A DNA stretch of 64,000 nt. Origin: JAWVFM01 sp038237625. GTDB lineage: Bacteria > Actinomycetota > Thermoleophilia > Solirubrobacterales > 70-9. The position numbers and the translations under genes were made by a program. Each line of letters begins with the position of its first letter. The first letter of the stretch is position 1. A model generated the notes under the pieces. That model made no database searches, was not told the origin of the DNA, and was given only the letters and a program-made list of their open reading frames with translations. The stretch is from contig JBBRYM010000011.1 of assembly GCA_038237625.1 (NCBI GenBank), positions 32,741 to 96,740 on the forward strand, in the 5' to 3' direction. Shown here in pieces: positions 55,640 through 63,631 of the stretch.

Positions 55640-56062
55640 ATGCGCATCACATTGGTGGCCGGTCGGGAAGGCGACGAGGCGGTGACGGATCTCGAGCGCT
55701 CGCTCGAGGCAATCGACGCCACCGTGGCTCGCCTCGATCTCTCCGCGCCCTCCGGCGCAACACCGCTCGAGCGAATGGCGAGCGCTTTCAGGGACGCCGA
55801 AGCTGCCCTGACGGCGGAGCCCACCGACGGGGTCGTGCTGACGGGCGATGACGACCACAGCCTCGCGGCCGCCCTCGTCGCGACCAAGCTGGAGATTCCC
55901 CTGTTTCGCGTCGAGGCCATCGAGCCGGTACCGGGTGCCGCCGCGCGGATCGCCTCGCTTCTGGCCGATGCGGTCGTGCCCGCAAAGCCAGTTGACGCGG
56001 CGGCTGCGATCGTCGAATCGCTGGCCGCAACCCCCGCACCAGGCGAGCGCGACCGGCTCTGA
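55640..56062 (+). CDS. Small WecB-like protein, unknown function
   Basis: A 140-residue protein beginning MRITLVAGREGDEAVTDLER. The segment GVVLTGDDDHSLAAALVATKLEIPLFRVEAIEP resembles the N-terminal core of UDP-GlcNAc 2-epimerase (WecB), where the equivalent reads as a GDT-S-ALAA stretch followed by IP-HVEAG; here the acidic DDDH replaces it. It is far too short for a full epimerase (about 370 residues). The UDP-sugar dehydrogenase gene follows after 31 bases with its own promoter, so the pair recalls wecB-wecC. Whether this is a decayed epimerase or a separate small domain protein is open. CAGGCT lies 7 bases before the ATG. Confidence 0.55.
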   Translation: MRITLVAGREGDEAVTDLERSLEAIDATVARLDLSAPSGATPLERMASAFRDAEAALTAEPTDGVVLTGDDDHSLAAALVATKLEIPLFRVEAIEPVPGAAARIASLLADAVVPAKPVDAAAAIVESLAATPAPGERDRL

Positions 56063-56080
56063 CCCTCAGCGCCCCGGCCA

Positions 56081-56086
56081 TAAACT
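56081..56086 (+). promoter_or_regulatory. -10 element for the UDP-sugar dehydrogenase gene, predicted leaderless
   Basis: TAAACT, exactly 7 bases before ATG 56094. Confidence 0.55.
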
Positions 56087-56093
56087 GGCCTTT

Positions 56094-57341
56094 ATGAAGG
56101 TTGGAATCGTCGGTCTGGGCTATGTCGGCCTGCCGCTCGCCGTTGCGTTCGCCGAGGCCGGGGTTGAGGTCGTCGGCGTCGACACCGACAGCGAACGGGT
56201 CGAGCGCCTGCGTCGTTCCGAGAGCGACATCGAGGACATCCCGTCTGAGCGTCTGCGGGCTCTCGCTCCGCAGTTCACCGCCAGCGACGAGTACCGCGCC
56301 CTGGCCGCGTGCGACGCGATCATCATCTGCGTTCCCACCCCGCTCACCGGGCATCGCGAGCCCGACCTCTCGTATCTGGTCGCCGCCGCCGGAGCGCTGT
56401 CCCGGGTCTTGCACGAGGGACGGCTCGTCGTCGTCGAGTCCACGACCTATCCCGGGACCACACGCGAGCGCCTCAAGCCCATTCTCGAGGAGTCGGGTCT
56501 CGCCGCCGGCAGCGACTTCAACCTGGCGTTCTCGCCGGAGCGCATCGATCCGGGGCGCACCGACTACACGATCCGCACCACGCCCAAGATCGTGGGCGGC
56601 CTCACCGACGCCTGTCGTGAGCGCGCCGCCGAGCTCTACCGGGAGATCTGCGACGAGGTCGTCGAAGTCTCGACCCTCGAGGCCGCCGAGCTCTCGAAGC
56701 TCTTGGAGAACATCTTCCGCTCGGTCAATATCGCCCTCGTGAACGAGATGGCGATGCTGTGCCACCGCCTCGGGATCGACATCTGGGAGGTGATCGACGC
56801 AGCATCCACCAAGCCCTTCGGGTTCATGCGCTTCGAGCCGGGCCCCGGAATGGGCGGCCATTGCCTGCCGGTTGACCCCTTCTACCTCGCCTATAAGGCG
56901 CGCGAGCACGACTTCTACACCGAGTTCATCGAGCTCGCCGGAAAGCTCAACCAGGCGCAGCCCCATTTCTGCGTCCAGCGTGTCGAGGAGGCCCTCAACG
57001 ACGTCCGCAAGCCCCTTCGCGGCTCCGACGTGCTGCTTCTGGGCGTCTCCTACAAGGCGGGGGTTGGCGACCTGCGCGAGTCCCCGGCTTTGAAGATCAT
57101 CAAGCTCCTTCGCGAACGCGGAGCGGAGGTCTCCTACCACGACCCGCACGTTTCCCAGCTGCCCGGGTTCGGCCTCGACTCGGCTGAGCTCGGCACGGCG
57201 GTGGGCGACGCGGACATCGTCTGCATCGTCACCGCGCACCCGGGGATCGACTACGAGCAGGTCGTGTCCGACGCCGCCCTGGTCCTGGACTTCCGGGGCG
57301 TGACGCGCGGCATCACCGCCGCCAATCTCGTCCGCCTTTAG
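56094..57341 (+). CDS. UDP-N-acetyl-hexosamine 6-dehydrogenase (WecC/WbpA-like)
   Basis: A 415-residue UDP-sugar 6-dehydrogenase that oxidises C6 twice to give a uronic acid sugar. The NAD site is MKVGIVGLGYVGLPLAVAFA, VESTTYPGTT and FSPERIDPG are substrate-site features, AAELSKLLENIFRSVNIALV gives the central helix, and the catalytic cysteine lies in GPGMGGHCLPVDPFYL (about 260-275). GGHCLPVDP is typical of the UDP-GlcNAc/ManNAc branch rather than UDP-glucose dehydrogenase. It likely feeds the polysaccharide locus about 13 kb away. Confidence 0.92.
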   Translation: MKVGIVGLGYVGLPLAVAFAEAGVEVVGVDTDSERVERLRRSESDIEDIPSERLRALAPQFTASDEYRALAACDAIIICVPTPLTGHREPDLSYLVAAAGALSRVLHEGRLVVVESTTYPGTTRERLKPILEESGLAAGSDFNLAFSPERIDPGRTDYTIRTTPKIVGGLTDACRERAAELYREICDEVVEVSTLEAAELSKLLENIFRSVNIALVNEMAMLCHRLGIDIWEVIDAASTKPFGFMRFEPGPGMGGHCLPVDPFYLAYKAREHDFYTEFIELAGKLNQAQPHFCVQRVEEALNDVRKPLRGSDVLLLGVSYKAGVGDLRESPALKIIKLLRERGAEVSYHDPHVSQLPGFGLDSAELGTAVGDADIVCIVTAHPGIDYEQVVSDAALVLDFRGVTRGITAANLVRL

Positions 57342-57434
57342 GCACACCCGCAACAGGGTCCTCAAACCCCCAACTGGGATCCGATCCCCTTTAGGTTGAG
57401 AGTGCCTCTGTTTGCGTCGGGTGCGAGCGCGATC

Positions 57435-58124
57435 ATGGGACAGATCGTGCTCCCCAGACGTCGCAAGCGCCGCCGCTACGACCGCGTAACGCTGGCCCTG
57501 GCCGCGTCCGCGGTCGCCACGGCCGGGACGGTGCTTGCCGGTGAGTTCGTCAAGCTCACCCGCCGGCGGGCGAAGGAGATCGACCCGGAGGCCGGGCCGC
57601 TGGACACGGCGGAGTATGCGATCGCCTCCGCCGGCGTCGCAACCCAGGACGCGGTGAACGTCCTGGTCGAGGGCTACGGCGCCGCCTCGCGCGGCGAGAC
57701 GATCCTCTTCAACATGCTCTCTGGCTTCGTCGGTGGGTTCGCCCTGATGCGGCTGTCGACGGCCGGGATGAGGGGCGGCTGGTGGCCGCTGGGCAACGTC
57801 AACGTCGCCGGCCGGCACATCCACCACTTCGTGCCGGGAATCCTCATCGCCTTCGCATCCGGCGGGGCGGGCCTCGTGACCCAGGACGAGTCGCTGGAGC
57901 AGGCGCTCGCCGTTCCCTTCGGGGTCGGCGTCGGCCTCACTTTCGACGAGGCCGCCCTGCTTCTCGACCTGCGCGACGTCTACTGGACGCCCGAGGGCAT
58001 CCTCTCCGTTCAGGTCAGCTTGGGAGCCTCGGCGATCCTGGGAGCCACGATCCTCGGCTTACGGATGCTGCGCCGCGGTGAGCGCCGCGTCGAGCAGGCC
58101 GGCCTGATGCCGGCGTCGCCCTGA
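57435..58124 (+). CDS. Uncharacterised integral membrane protein
   Basis: A 229-residue protein with a very basic N-terminus (PRRRKRRRYDR) and about five hydrophobic segments. A distinctive loop reads NVNVAGRHIHHFVPGILIAF, followed by EQALAVPFGVGVGLTFDEAALLLDLRDVYW, with paired histidines and acidic residues that could form a metal site in the membrane plane. I do not know a named family. TAGGTT (57392-57397) may be its -10; GTG 57402 in the same frame is another start. It converges with the RibD-type gene. Confidence 0.6.
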   Translation: MGQIVLPRRRKRRRYDRVTLALAASAVATAGTVLAGEFVKLTRRRAKEIDPEAGPLDTAEYAIASAGVATQDAVNVLVEGYGAASRGETILFNMLSGFVGGFALMRLSTAGMRGGWWPLGNVNVAGRHIHHFVPGILIAFASGGAGLVTQDESLEQALAVPFGVGVGLTFDEAALLLDLRDVYWTPEGILSVQVSLGASAILGATILGLRMLRRGERRVEQAGLMPASP

Positions 58125-58131
58125 TCGTCGC

Positions 58132-58872
58132 TCAGCCGAACCGGTAGCGGCCGAAGAGCTCGCCCGACTTGACCTCTGCCATGAGCCAGACCAACTCGAG
58201 CCGGCGCTCGGCCTCCGAGAGGCCGACCACAAGCCCGGGCCCGCCGCCGCCGGCAAGCTTCGGCGCATGGGTCACGAAGAGCTCGTCGACCAAGCGCTCC
58301 TCGATCAGCTGCCCGTGCAGATGCGGGCCGCCCTCGCTGAGCAGCGCGCGAACGCCCCGGTTGGCGCGCAGGTCGGCGAGCGCTGCCGCGAGGTCGATCT
58401 TTCGTTCGTGGCGCTCGATGTGCACCGGGGTTACGGTGTCGGGCGGATCAGCGTCAGACGTGGTGAGGATCACAACCTCTCCCTGCCCCTCGGTGAACAG
58501 CGGCGCGTCCCAGGGCAGATCGAGGCGGCCCGAGACGATCACCATCAGCGGATGGGCCGAGAACCCCTCCGCTTCGCGGCGCTCGCGCTTGGCGGGGTCG
58601 CCCATCACTCGGCCGTAACGCTCGGCCCGCATCGTGCCGGCGCCGATCATCACGGCGTCGACGCGGGTGCGCAGTCCCACGAGTAGCTCGGTGTCGGCGT
58701 CGGTGCCGATCGGCCCGGAGCGCCCGGCGATCGTGGCCTCACCGTCGAGGGTGAGGGCGAAGTTCGTCACCACATATGGCCGCTCGAGCGAGGCCGCGGC
58801 GACAAAGTCGAGCGATGCGACCGCTTCGGCGATCGTGGTGTCGGACACGTCAGGGAACAGGCGCCGGATCAA
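58132..58872 (-). CDS. RibD C-terminal-type reductase
   Basis: A 246-residue protein of the RibD C-terminal/dihydrofolate-reductase-like fold, which reduces a ribosylamino-pyrimidine in riboflavin synthesis or related compounds. It has YVVTNFALTLDGEATIAG near residue 35, VDAVMIGAGTMRAERYG (about 93-109), and the substrate/NADPH motif RALLSEGGPHLHGQLIEE (about 183-200). No deaminase domain is fused, as in many actinobacterial stand-alone reductases. The TTG start overlaps the preceding stop (TTGA) behind GGAGGAG. Confidence 0.85.
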   Translation of the reverse strand: MIRRLFPDVSDTTIAEAVASLDFVAAASLERPYVVTNFALTLDGEATIAGRSGPIGTDADTELLVGLRTRVDAVMIGAGTMRAERYGRVMGDPAKRERREAEGFSAHPLMVIVSGRLDLPWDAPLFTEGQGEVVILTTSDADPPDTVTPVHIERHERKIDLAAALADLRANRGVRALLSEGGPHLHGQLIEERLVDELFVTHAPKLAGGGGPGLVVGLSEAERRLELVWLMAEVKSGELFGRYRFG

Positions 58873-59195
58873 GAGATCTCCTCCACGTGCGCGATGTTGG
58901 CCTGATCATCCTCGGTTGCGCTCGGCTCTGAGGCGAACCACGCATCCAGGATCTCGGCGAGCTCCGCATCCGAGGTGGAGCGCAGGCTGAGCGCAAGCGT
59001 GTTGGCGTCGTTCCACTTGCGTGCCCCGGCGGCCGTGGCGGCGTGAGCGGCCGCCTCGCTCGCCCAGGCCCAATCGGCGCGCTCGCCGTCGGCCAGCGCT
59101 CCATGAAGGAGCGGCTCATGCCCGCGCTCGCGCAGGGCGGCGACAAGGGCGTCGGCGACTCCCACCCGTTCGTCGGCAGCGATCGCGATCTTCAC
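58869..59195 (-). CDS. RpiB-family protein lacking its catalytic middle
   Basis: A 108-residue protein that matches both ends of RpiB (ribose-5-phosphate isomerase B, about 150 residues). The start is MKIAIAADERVGVADALVAA and the end contains GARKWNDANTLALSLRS then LAEILDAWF. The family's CGTG/WTGTG-S-AANK loop and following strand, with the active-site cysteine and phosphate-binding glycines, are missing: WASEAAAHA runs straight into ATAAGARKW. Roughly 40 residues appear deleted in frame. It begins at GTG behind GAGGAGG and overlaps genes on both sides. Probably inactive as an isomerase. Confidence 0.7.
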   Translation of the reverse strand: MKIAIAADERVGVADALVAALRERGHEPLLHGALADGERADWAWASEAAAHAATAAGARKWNDANTLALSLRSTSDAELAEILDAWFASEPSATEDDQANIAHVEEIS

Positions 59196-59602
59196 TCTGG
59201 CACCTCCTCGTGCGCCAGGGCCAGGGCATCCTCGAGCGTCGGAACGATCTGGAAGCGCAGGATCAGCTGGTCGCGAAGGCTCACCAGCATCGCGGCATCC
59301 TGCGACGCTTCGATGCCCGTGGTCCTGCCGCGGGCGATGAGGCGGAACTGGACGGCGACGCTGTCCTCCCCGGCGTCGACGAACTCGACCGGGTCGATCC
59401 GCACCTCGTCCATCGCTTCGTAGAAGGAGGCGAACCACCGCCTCACGCCCTCGATCCCCCGGTACGTATCGGGCTCGCTGGCCAGGCCGGGGGGCGTGGT
59501 GAACTCGAACTCGTCGTCGAAGCGATCGGCCACGGCATCGACCCCGCCCCGGGCAAGGAGCTCGAAGACGGTGCGGGAGAGCTCGATGTTGCTTGCCGAC
59601 AC
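59192..59602 (-). CDS. SnoaL-like nuclear-transport-factor-2 fold protein
   Basis: A 136-residue protein of the SnoaL/NTF2-like fold: NIELSRTVFELLARGGVDAVADRF, the FDDEFEFTTPPGLAS segment, YRGIEGVRRWFASFYEAMDEV and repeated beta strands to the end. The pocket is commonly used for ligand binding or isomerase chemistry, but no catalytic role can be fixed. It heads the SnoaL-RpiB'-RibD run (GTGA, TTGA overlaps). TAGCCT lies 7 bases before its GTG start and carries the stop codon of the sulfotransferase gene inside it. Confidence 0.82.
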   Translation of the reverse strand: MSASNIELSRTVFELLARGGVDAVADRFDDEFEFTTPPGLASEPDTYRGIEGVRRWFASFYEAMDEVRIDPVEFVDAGEDSVAVQFRLIARGRTTGIEASQDAAMLVSLRDQLILRFQIVPTLEDALALAHEEVPE

Positions 59603-59609
59603 AGCGGCA

Positions 59610-59615
59610 AGGCTA
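59610..59615 (-). promoter_or_regulatory. -10 element for the SnoaL gene, predicted leaderless
   Basis: Minus-strand TAGCCT, exactly 7 bases before GTG 59602. Its first three bases are the TAG stop of the upstream sulfotransferase gene. Confidence 0.5.
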
Positions 59616-60578
59616 CGCCCCGCCGAGCCAGCCGAAGGCCTGACCGGTGAGCTCGGAGAGACGCTCGACATCGGGGGCGAAGATCGCGGTCAGCTGCTCG
59701 CGCTGGGCCTCGGAGAGCACGGGCTTGCGAGCCTCGCCGCCGTCGGGGTCGTGGACGATGCGCTCGACGCGCCAGCGCAGCGACTCGGGCAGCCGGTCGA
59801 AGCCGCGATCGAGGGCGCGCAGTCCCGGCAGGCGCACGGCACGGTCCATGACGCGAAAGCCACCGCGCCCCTTGGCCGACCCGGTTTCCCACTCGCGCTC
59901 GAACTCGGGTGAGGTGAAGCCGGAGCCCACGCCCAGGAACGAATAGAGCCGCCGCATGGTCGCCTCGCGCTCTTGGCGCAACTCGTCCTGGGTTACGACT
60001 GCGACGCTGTCGGCCCCGTACGTTGCGAGGTAGGGCTCGAGCTGGTACGCGTAGCGGCCGCGGTCGACGTAGGCGCTGGACGGCTCGGCCAGGACCTCGT
60101 CGAGCGATCGTGACTCGTAGCCGCCGCCGACGTTGTGAAGGTAATGCGACAAAAGGCGCTCGATCGGGTCGCGCACCGCATAGATGAGCCTGGCGCCGGG
60201 AATCAGCTGGTGCATGCGGCCGGCGACGCCCTCCAGCCGCGGTCGCGCCGTGTAGTGCGGCGAGGTCTCTCCGCGAACTTTCGCAGCTGGGTCGAAATGG
60301 CTCGCGTACCAGCCGGGCCCCAGGCTGTTGTTGAGCTCGGCGACGAAGAAGTTGAGCTCCTTCGGCCGTGACATGGCGATCTCGGGATGGAGGCTGAGGT
60401 AGTGGTGCAGGCTCGTGGTCCCGCACTTGAGCCCTCCGATGACGACGAGGTTGGGCAGCGCGCCCCCCTTGCCGGAGCTCACGGGGCGGCGGTGATCCGC
60501 CGCGAAGCGCTGGTGCGCACGCGCGAGCATCGCCTCGTCGGCGAGGTCGCGGGGCGGCGGCCTCTCAGCCGCCGGCAC
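59613..60578 (-). CDS. Sulfotransferase family protein
   Basis: A 321-residue protein with PAPS-binding motifs: VVIGGLKCGTTSLHHYLSLH (5'-phosphosulfate loop, about 45-64) and LIYAVRDPIERLLSHY (3'-phosphate motif, about 130-145). PKELNFF is the usual substrate-entry motif. It would transfer sulfate from PAPS to a carbohydrate, lipid or phenol; given the polysaccharide genes in the window a surface glycan is a reasonable guess. The GTG start overlaps the end of the HAD gene by 14 bases. Confidence 0.88.
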   Translation of the reverse strand: MPAAERPPPRDLADEAMLARAHQRFAADHRRPVSSGKGGALPNLVVIGGLKCGTTSLHHYLSLHPEIAMSRPKELNFFVAELNNSLGPGWYASHFDPAAKVRGETSPHYTARPRLEGVAGRMHQLIPGARLIYAVRDPIERLLSHYLHNVGGGYESRSLDEVLAEPSSAYVDRGRYAYQLEPYLATYGADSVAVVTQDELRQEREATMRRLYSFLGVGSGFTSPEFEREWETGSAKGRGGFRVMDRAVRLPGLRALDRGFDRLPESLRWRVERIVHDPDGGEARKPVLSEAQREQLTAIFAPDVERLSELTGQAFGWLGGA

Positions 60579-61251
60579 CGAGCTTCTTGGCCGCCTCTCT
60601 GAAGGTCTTGACGGTGGCGGAGGGCGCCTTGCGGCCCTCGAGCTTCTCGCCGTGGCGGTTGACCCAGATCACCGGCACGTTCATCTTGAGAAGCGGCGCG
60701 ACGTCGGCGTCGTAACCGGCAGCGATGTGCACCCAGCCCTTCTTGCCGCCGATCCGGCGCGCGCATTCCTTGAAGTGCGCGGGATCCGGCTTATAGCTGC
60801 GGACCTGCTGCGCGGTGACGACCAGGTCGAGCTCGGTCCGCAGGTGCCGGCGGGATACCCCGAGCAGCTTGTCGTCGACATTCGACACGATCCCCACCTC
60901 GTAGCGACCCGACAGGCGGTCCATCGCGGCGTTCGACTCGCGAAACGGCTGCCAGTCGGCGACGCCGTTGGGCAGAAACTGGGCGCGAGAGGGTTCGATG
61001 CGCCAGCCGATCTCCTCGGCCACCTTCACGCCGGCCCGCCGCATGACCTCGGCGTAGAGCTCGTAGGAGCCCGCCATGACCTCGGCCTGGACCTCCAGGA
61101 AGCGCTTGACCAGCGCGTCGGTGTCGATCGAGAGGCCATCGCGGTCGGCCTCCCGCTTGAAGGCGTCGGCGAGGCCCTTCTCCCAGTCGACCAGGGTGCC
61201 GTAGCAATCGGTGGTAACCCACTGGATGGTCTTGAGGGCAGGAAGGGCCAT
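60565..61251 (-). CDS. HAD-superfamily hydrolase (haloacid dehalogenase type II-like)
   Basis: A 228-residue HAD protein. The nucleophile motif is WVTTDCYGTLVDWE (aspartate near residue 15), motif II is VGIVSNVDDKL, and motif III/IV includes SYKPDPAHFKECARRIG and HIAAGYDADVAPLLKMNVPVIWVNRHGE. This order fits 2-haloacid dehalogenase/phosphoglycolate phosphatase-like members. ATG 61251 is used; ATG 61263 falls on the TACAAT promoter. Substrate cannot be told. Confidence 0.87.
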   Translation of the reverse strand: MALPALKTIQWVTTDCYGTLVDWEKGLADAFKREADRDGLSIDTDALVKRFLEVQAEVMAGSYELYAEVMRRAGVKVAEEIGWRIEPSRAQFLPNGVADWQPFRESNAAMDRLSGRYEVGIVSNVDDKLLGVSRRHLRTELDLVVTAQQVRSYKPDPAHFKECARRIGGKKGWVHIAAGYDADVAPLLKMNVPVIWVNRHGEKLEGRKAPSATVKTFREAAKKLGAGG

Positions 61252-61261
61252 CGGGCGCGGC

Positions 61262-61267
61262 ATTGTA
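61262..61267 (-). promoter_or_regulatory. -10 element for the HAD gene
   Basis: Minus-strand TACAAT, a 5/6 match to TATAAT, 10 bases before ATG 61251. Confidence 0.5.
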
Positions 61268-61305
61268 GGCAAGGGGGCGCCATTCCCGGCGCCGGGGGTT
61301 TGAAG

Positions 61306-61311
61306 TAGGTT
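61306..61311 (+). promoter_or_regulatory. -10 element before the truncated MBL-fold gene
   Basis: TAGGTT, 10 bases before ATG 61322. It is divergent from the HAD gene promoter. Confidence 0.4.
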
Positions 61312-61321
61312 CGGGGCGGCG

Positions 61322-61498
61322 ATGGAGATCCGGGCGCTCAGCACGGGAACCGTGCGCGTTAAGGATTCCCTCCTGCATGCACGTCGCGGGATGCTCCGCC
61401 AGCCGAGCCTTTTCCTCCCCAGCGAGTTTTCCGGGCCGTTGCCCATCCACCTCTGGGTCGTCGAGCACGAGGGCCCGCGTACCCGGGCCGTCCTCTGA
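61322..61498 (+). pseudogene. N-terminal remnant of an MBL-fold metallohydrolase
   Basis: A 58-codon frame reading MEIRALSTGTVRVKDSLLHA, then LFLPSEFSGPLPIHLWVVEH and EGPRTRAVL before a TGA. This is the conserved N-terminus of AttM/lactonase-like metallo-beta-lactamase-fold hydrolases, whose next residues should be VDTG and then the HxHxDH zinc site. All of that is gone, and sucC begins 29 bases later. The putative promoter is still present. A deletion between this gene and the sucC promoter is the simplest explanation. Confidence 0.65.
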
Positions 61499-61512
61499 GG
61501 ATGGGCCTCGGG

Positions 61513-61518
61513 TAGGCT
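61513..61518 (+). promoter_or_regulatory. -10 element for sucCD, predicted leaderless
   Basis: TAGGCT, 9 bases before ATG 61528, just after the remnant gene. Confidence 0.5.
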
Positions 61519-61527
61519 GCCGCGCCG

Positions 61528-62676
61528 ATGGATCTGCTCGAATATCAGGGCAAGGAGCTCTTCGCCCGTCACGGCGTTCCCGTGCCCAACGGCAGGCACG
61601 CCACGAGCGCGGATGACGCGGTTGCCGCCGCCAACGACGTCGGCTACCCGTGCGCGATCAAGGCTCAGGTCCGCATCGGCGGCCGCGGTAAGGCCGGCGG
61701 CATCAAGCTGGCAAACGAAGAGTCCGAGGCCCGCACGCACGCCGGCGCGATTCTCGGCATGGACATCAAGGGCTTCACCGTCCACGAGCTCTGGGTCGAG
61801 GCAGCATCCGACATCGCAGCCGAGCACTACGCGTCGATCATCCTCGACCGCTCCGAGAAGAAGCTGCTGGCGATCGTCACCCGCATGGGCGGGATGGATG
61901 TAGAGGCGGTCGCGGAGTCCGACCCCGACGCCCTTGTGCGGCGCCATCTCGATCCGGCTGAGGGGATGACAGCCGAGATCGGAAGTGAGCTGGCGGCCGA
62001 GGCCGGCATCGACGACGACGTCCGCAACGGGGTTGCCGAGATGCTGGTGAAGCTCTACGAGGTCGCGACCACCGAGGACGCGACCCTGATCGAGATCAAC
62101 CCGCTGATCGTCACCGCAGACCGCAGCGTGATGGCCCTCGACTCGAAGGTCACGATCGACGGCAACTCGATGTTCCGCCATCCCGAGCTCGCCGAGCTCG
62201 AAGACACCTCCGCCGAGGATCCGCAGGAGGCCATGGCCAAGGCGAAGGGCATCACCTACGTCAAGCTCGACGGCGACGTCGGGATCCTCGGCAACGGCGC
62301 GGGGCTGTGCATGTCGACCCTGGACGTGGTCGCGCAGGCGGGCGGAGCGCCTGCCAACTTCCTCGACGCGGGCGGCGGCTCCAAGGCGGAGGCCATCGTC
62401 GACGCGCTCGAGGTGATCACTTCCGACCCCAAGGTCAGGGCAATCCTCTTTAACATCTTCGGCGGCATCACCCGCTGCGACGAGGTGGCAAAGGGGATCA
62501 TCGAGGCCTCGCAGCAGGTCAATCTCACGGTGCCTCTCGTGGTGCGCCTGGACGGGACCAACTCAGAGGAGGGGCTGCGCCTCCTCGACGAGGCCAGCCT
62601 CCCGAACCTCCATCAGGAGAAGACGATGCTGGGCGCGGCCAAGAAGGTTGTGGAGCTGGCCGGAGGCTCCTCGTGA
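61528..62676 (+). CDS. sucC: Succinyl-CoA synthetase beta subunit
   Basis: A 382-residue ATP-grasp subunit of the TCA-cycle enzyme interconverting succinyl-CoA and succinate with nucleotide triphosphate synthesis. It begins MDLLEYQGKELFARHGVPVP, has AIKAQVRIGGRGKAGGIKLA in the nucleotide-binding domain, LIEINPLIVT for metal binding, NGAGLCMSTLD and the LFNIFGGITRCDEVAKG signature. Length is normal. It overlaps sucD by ATG/GTG coupling. Confidence 0.96.
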   Translation: MDLLEYQGKELFARHGVPVPNGRHATSADDAVAAANDVGYPCAIKAQVRIGGRGKAGGIKLANEESEARTHAGAILGMDIKGFTVHELWVEAASDIAAEHYASIILDRSEKKLLAIVTRMGGMDVEAVAESDPDALVRRHLDPAEGMTAEIGSELAAEAGIDDDVRNGVAEMLVKLYEVATTEDATLIEINPLIVTADRSVMALDSKVTIDGNSMFRHPELAELEDTSAEDPQEAMAKAKGITYVKLDGDVGILGNGAGLCMSTLDVVAQAGGAPANFLDAGGGSKAEAIVDALEVITSDPKVRAILFNIFGGITRCDEVAKGIIEASQQVNLTVPLVVRLDGTNSEEGLRLLDEASLPNLHQEKTMLGAAKKVVELAGGSS

Positions 62677-63545
62677 GCATCATCATCGACACCGAAACAA
62701 AGCTCGTCGTCAGCGGCCTGACCGGCCGCGAGGGCAGCTTTCACGGGCTGCGCAATCGCGACTACGGCACCGACCTGGTCGCCGGCGTGACTCCCGGCAA
62801 GGGGGGTCAGGACGTCGACGGCGTGCCCATCTTCGACACCATCTCCGACGCCGTCGACGAGCGGGGCGCCAACACGTCGATGATCTTCGTACCCGCGCGC
62901 TTCGCCGCGGCGGCGATCAACGAGGCGATCGACTCCGGCGTGCAGACCGTTATCGCCATCACGGAGGGCATCCCCGTGATGGACATGCTCCCCACCTACT
63001 GGCGGGCCAGGGAAGCGGGGGTGCGCCTGATCGGCCCCAACTGCCCGGGCGTTCTGTCGCCCGGCAAGGCGAACGTGGGAATCATCCCCGCCCAGTTCTT
63101 CGACCAAGGCAAGATCGGCGTCGTCTCCAAGTCGGGCACCCTGACCTACCAGATCGGCAACGAGCTGAAGCAGGCGGGGCTCGGCAATTCCACGATCGTC
63201 GGCATCGGCGGCGATCCGATCGTCGGCTCGGACTTCATCGACGTCCTCACCCTCTTCGAGGCCGACCCCGACACCGAGCTGATCGTGATGGTCGGCGAGA
63301 TCGGCGGCGATGCCGAAGAGCGCGCGGCGGACTTCATCGCAGCCAACGTCTCCAAGCCCGTCGTCGGCTACATCGCGGGCTTCACGGCCCCTCCCGGCAA
63401 GCAGATGGGCCACGCCGGCGCAATCATCTCCGGCTCGTCGGGCACCGCCCAGGCAAAGAAGGACGCGCTCGAGGCCCAGGGAGTCCGCGTCGGCACTTCG
63501 CCGACGGAGGCCGCCCAGATCGCGGCCGAGATCGCCGGCAGCTAG
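62673..63545 (+). CDS. sucD: Succinyl-CoA synthetase alpha subunit
   Basis: A 290-residue alpha subunit. CoA-binding begins LVVSGLTGREGSFHGLRN, KGGQDVDGVPIFD follows, IGPNCPGVLSPGK and SKSGTLTYQI are conserved, and the phosphorylated histidine lies in GHAGAIISGSSGTAQAK (about 246). The GTG start overlaps the sucC stop. Together the pair forms the alpha2beta2 or alphabeta enzyme; nucleotide preference is not evident. Confidence 0.96.
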   Translation: MSIIIDTETKLVVSGLTGREGSFHGLRNRDYGTDLVAGVTPGKGGQDVDGVPIFDTISDAVDERGANTSMIFVPARFAAAAINEAIDSGVQTVIAITEGIPVMDMLPTYWRAREAGVRLIGPNCPGVLSPGKANVGIIPAQFFDQGKIGVVSKSGTLTYQIGNELKQAGLGNSTIVGIGGDPIVGSDFIDVLTLFEADPDTELIVMVGEIGGDAEERAADFIAANVSKPVVGYIAGFTAPPGKQMGHAGAIISGSSGTAQAKKDALEAQGVRVGTSPTEAAQIAAEIAGS

Positions 63546-63618
63546 TTGTCCTGCCCACGGACGTTGTGAACGCGACCGATCGGCGGCCGGCCACCTAGAG
63601 CTGTGGGCCCCGAGTCGC

Positions 63619-63624
63619 TACCGT
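63619..63624 (+). promoter_or_regulatory. -10 element for the VOC gene, predicted leaderless
   Basis: TACCGT, exactly 7 bases before ATG 63632. Confidence 0.5.
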
Positions 63625-63631
63625 CGAGCGC

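Noticed and set aside
55788..57827. Long minus-strand open frame of about 679 codons
   Set aside because: It is antisense to the UDP-sugar dehydrogenase, whose motifs are complete. The antisense protein is Arg/Asp/Val-rich with no recognisable domain, as expected for high-G+C codon shadow.
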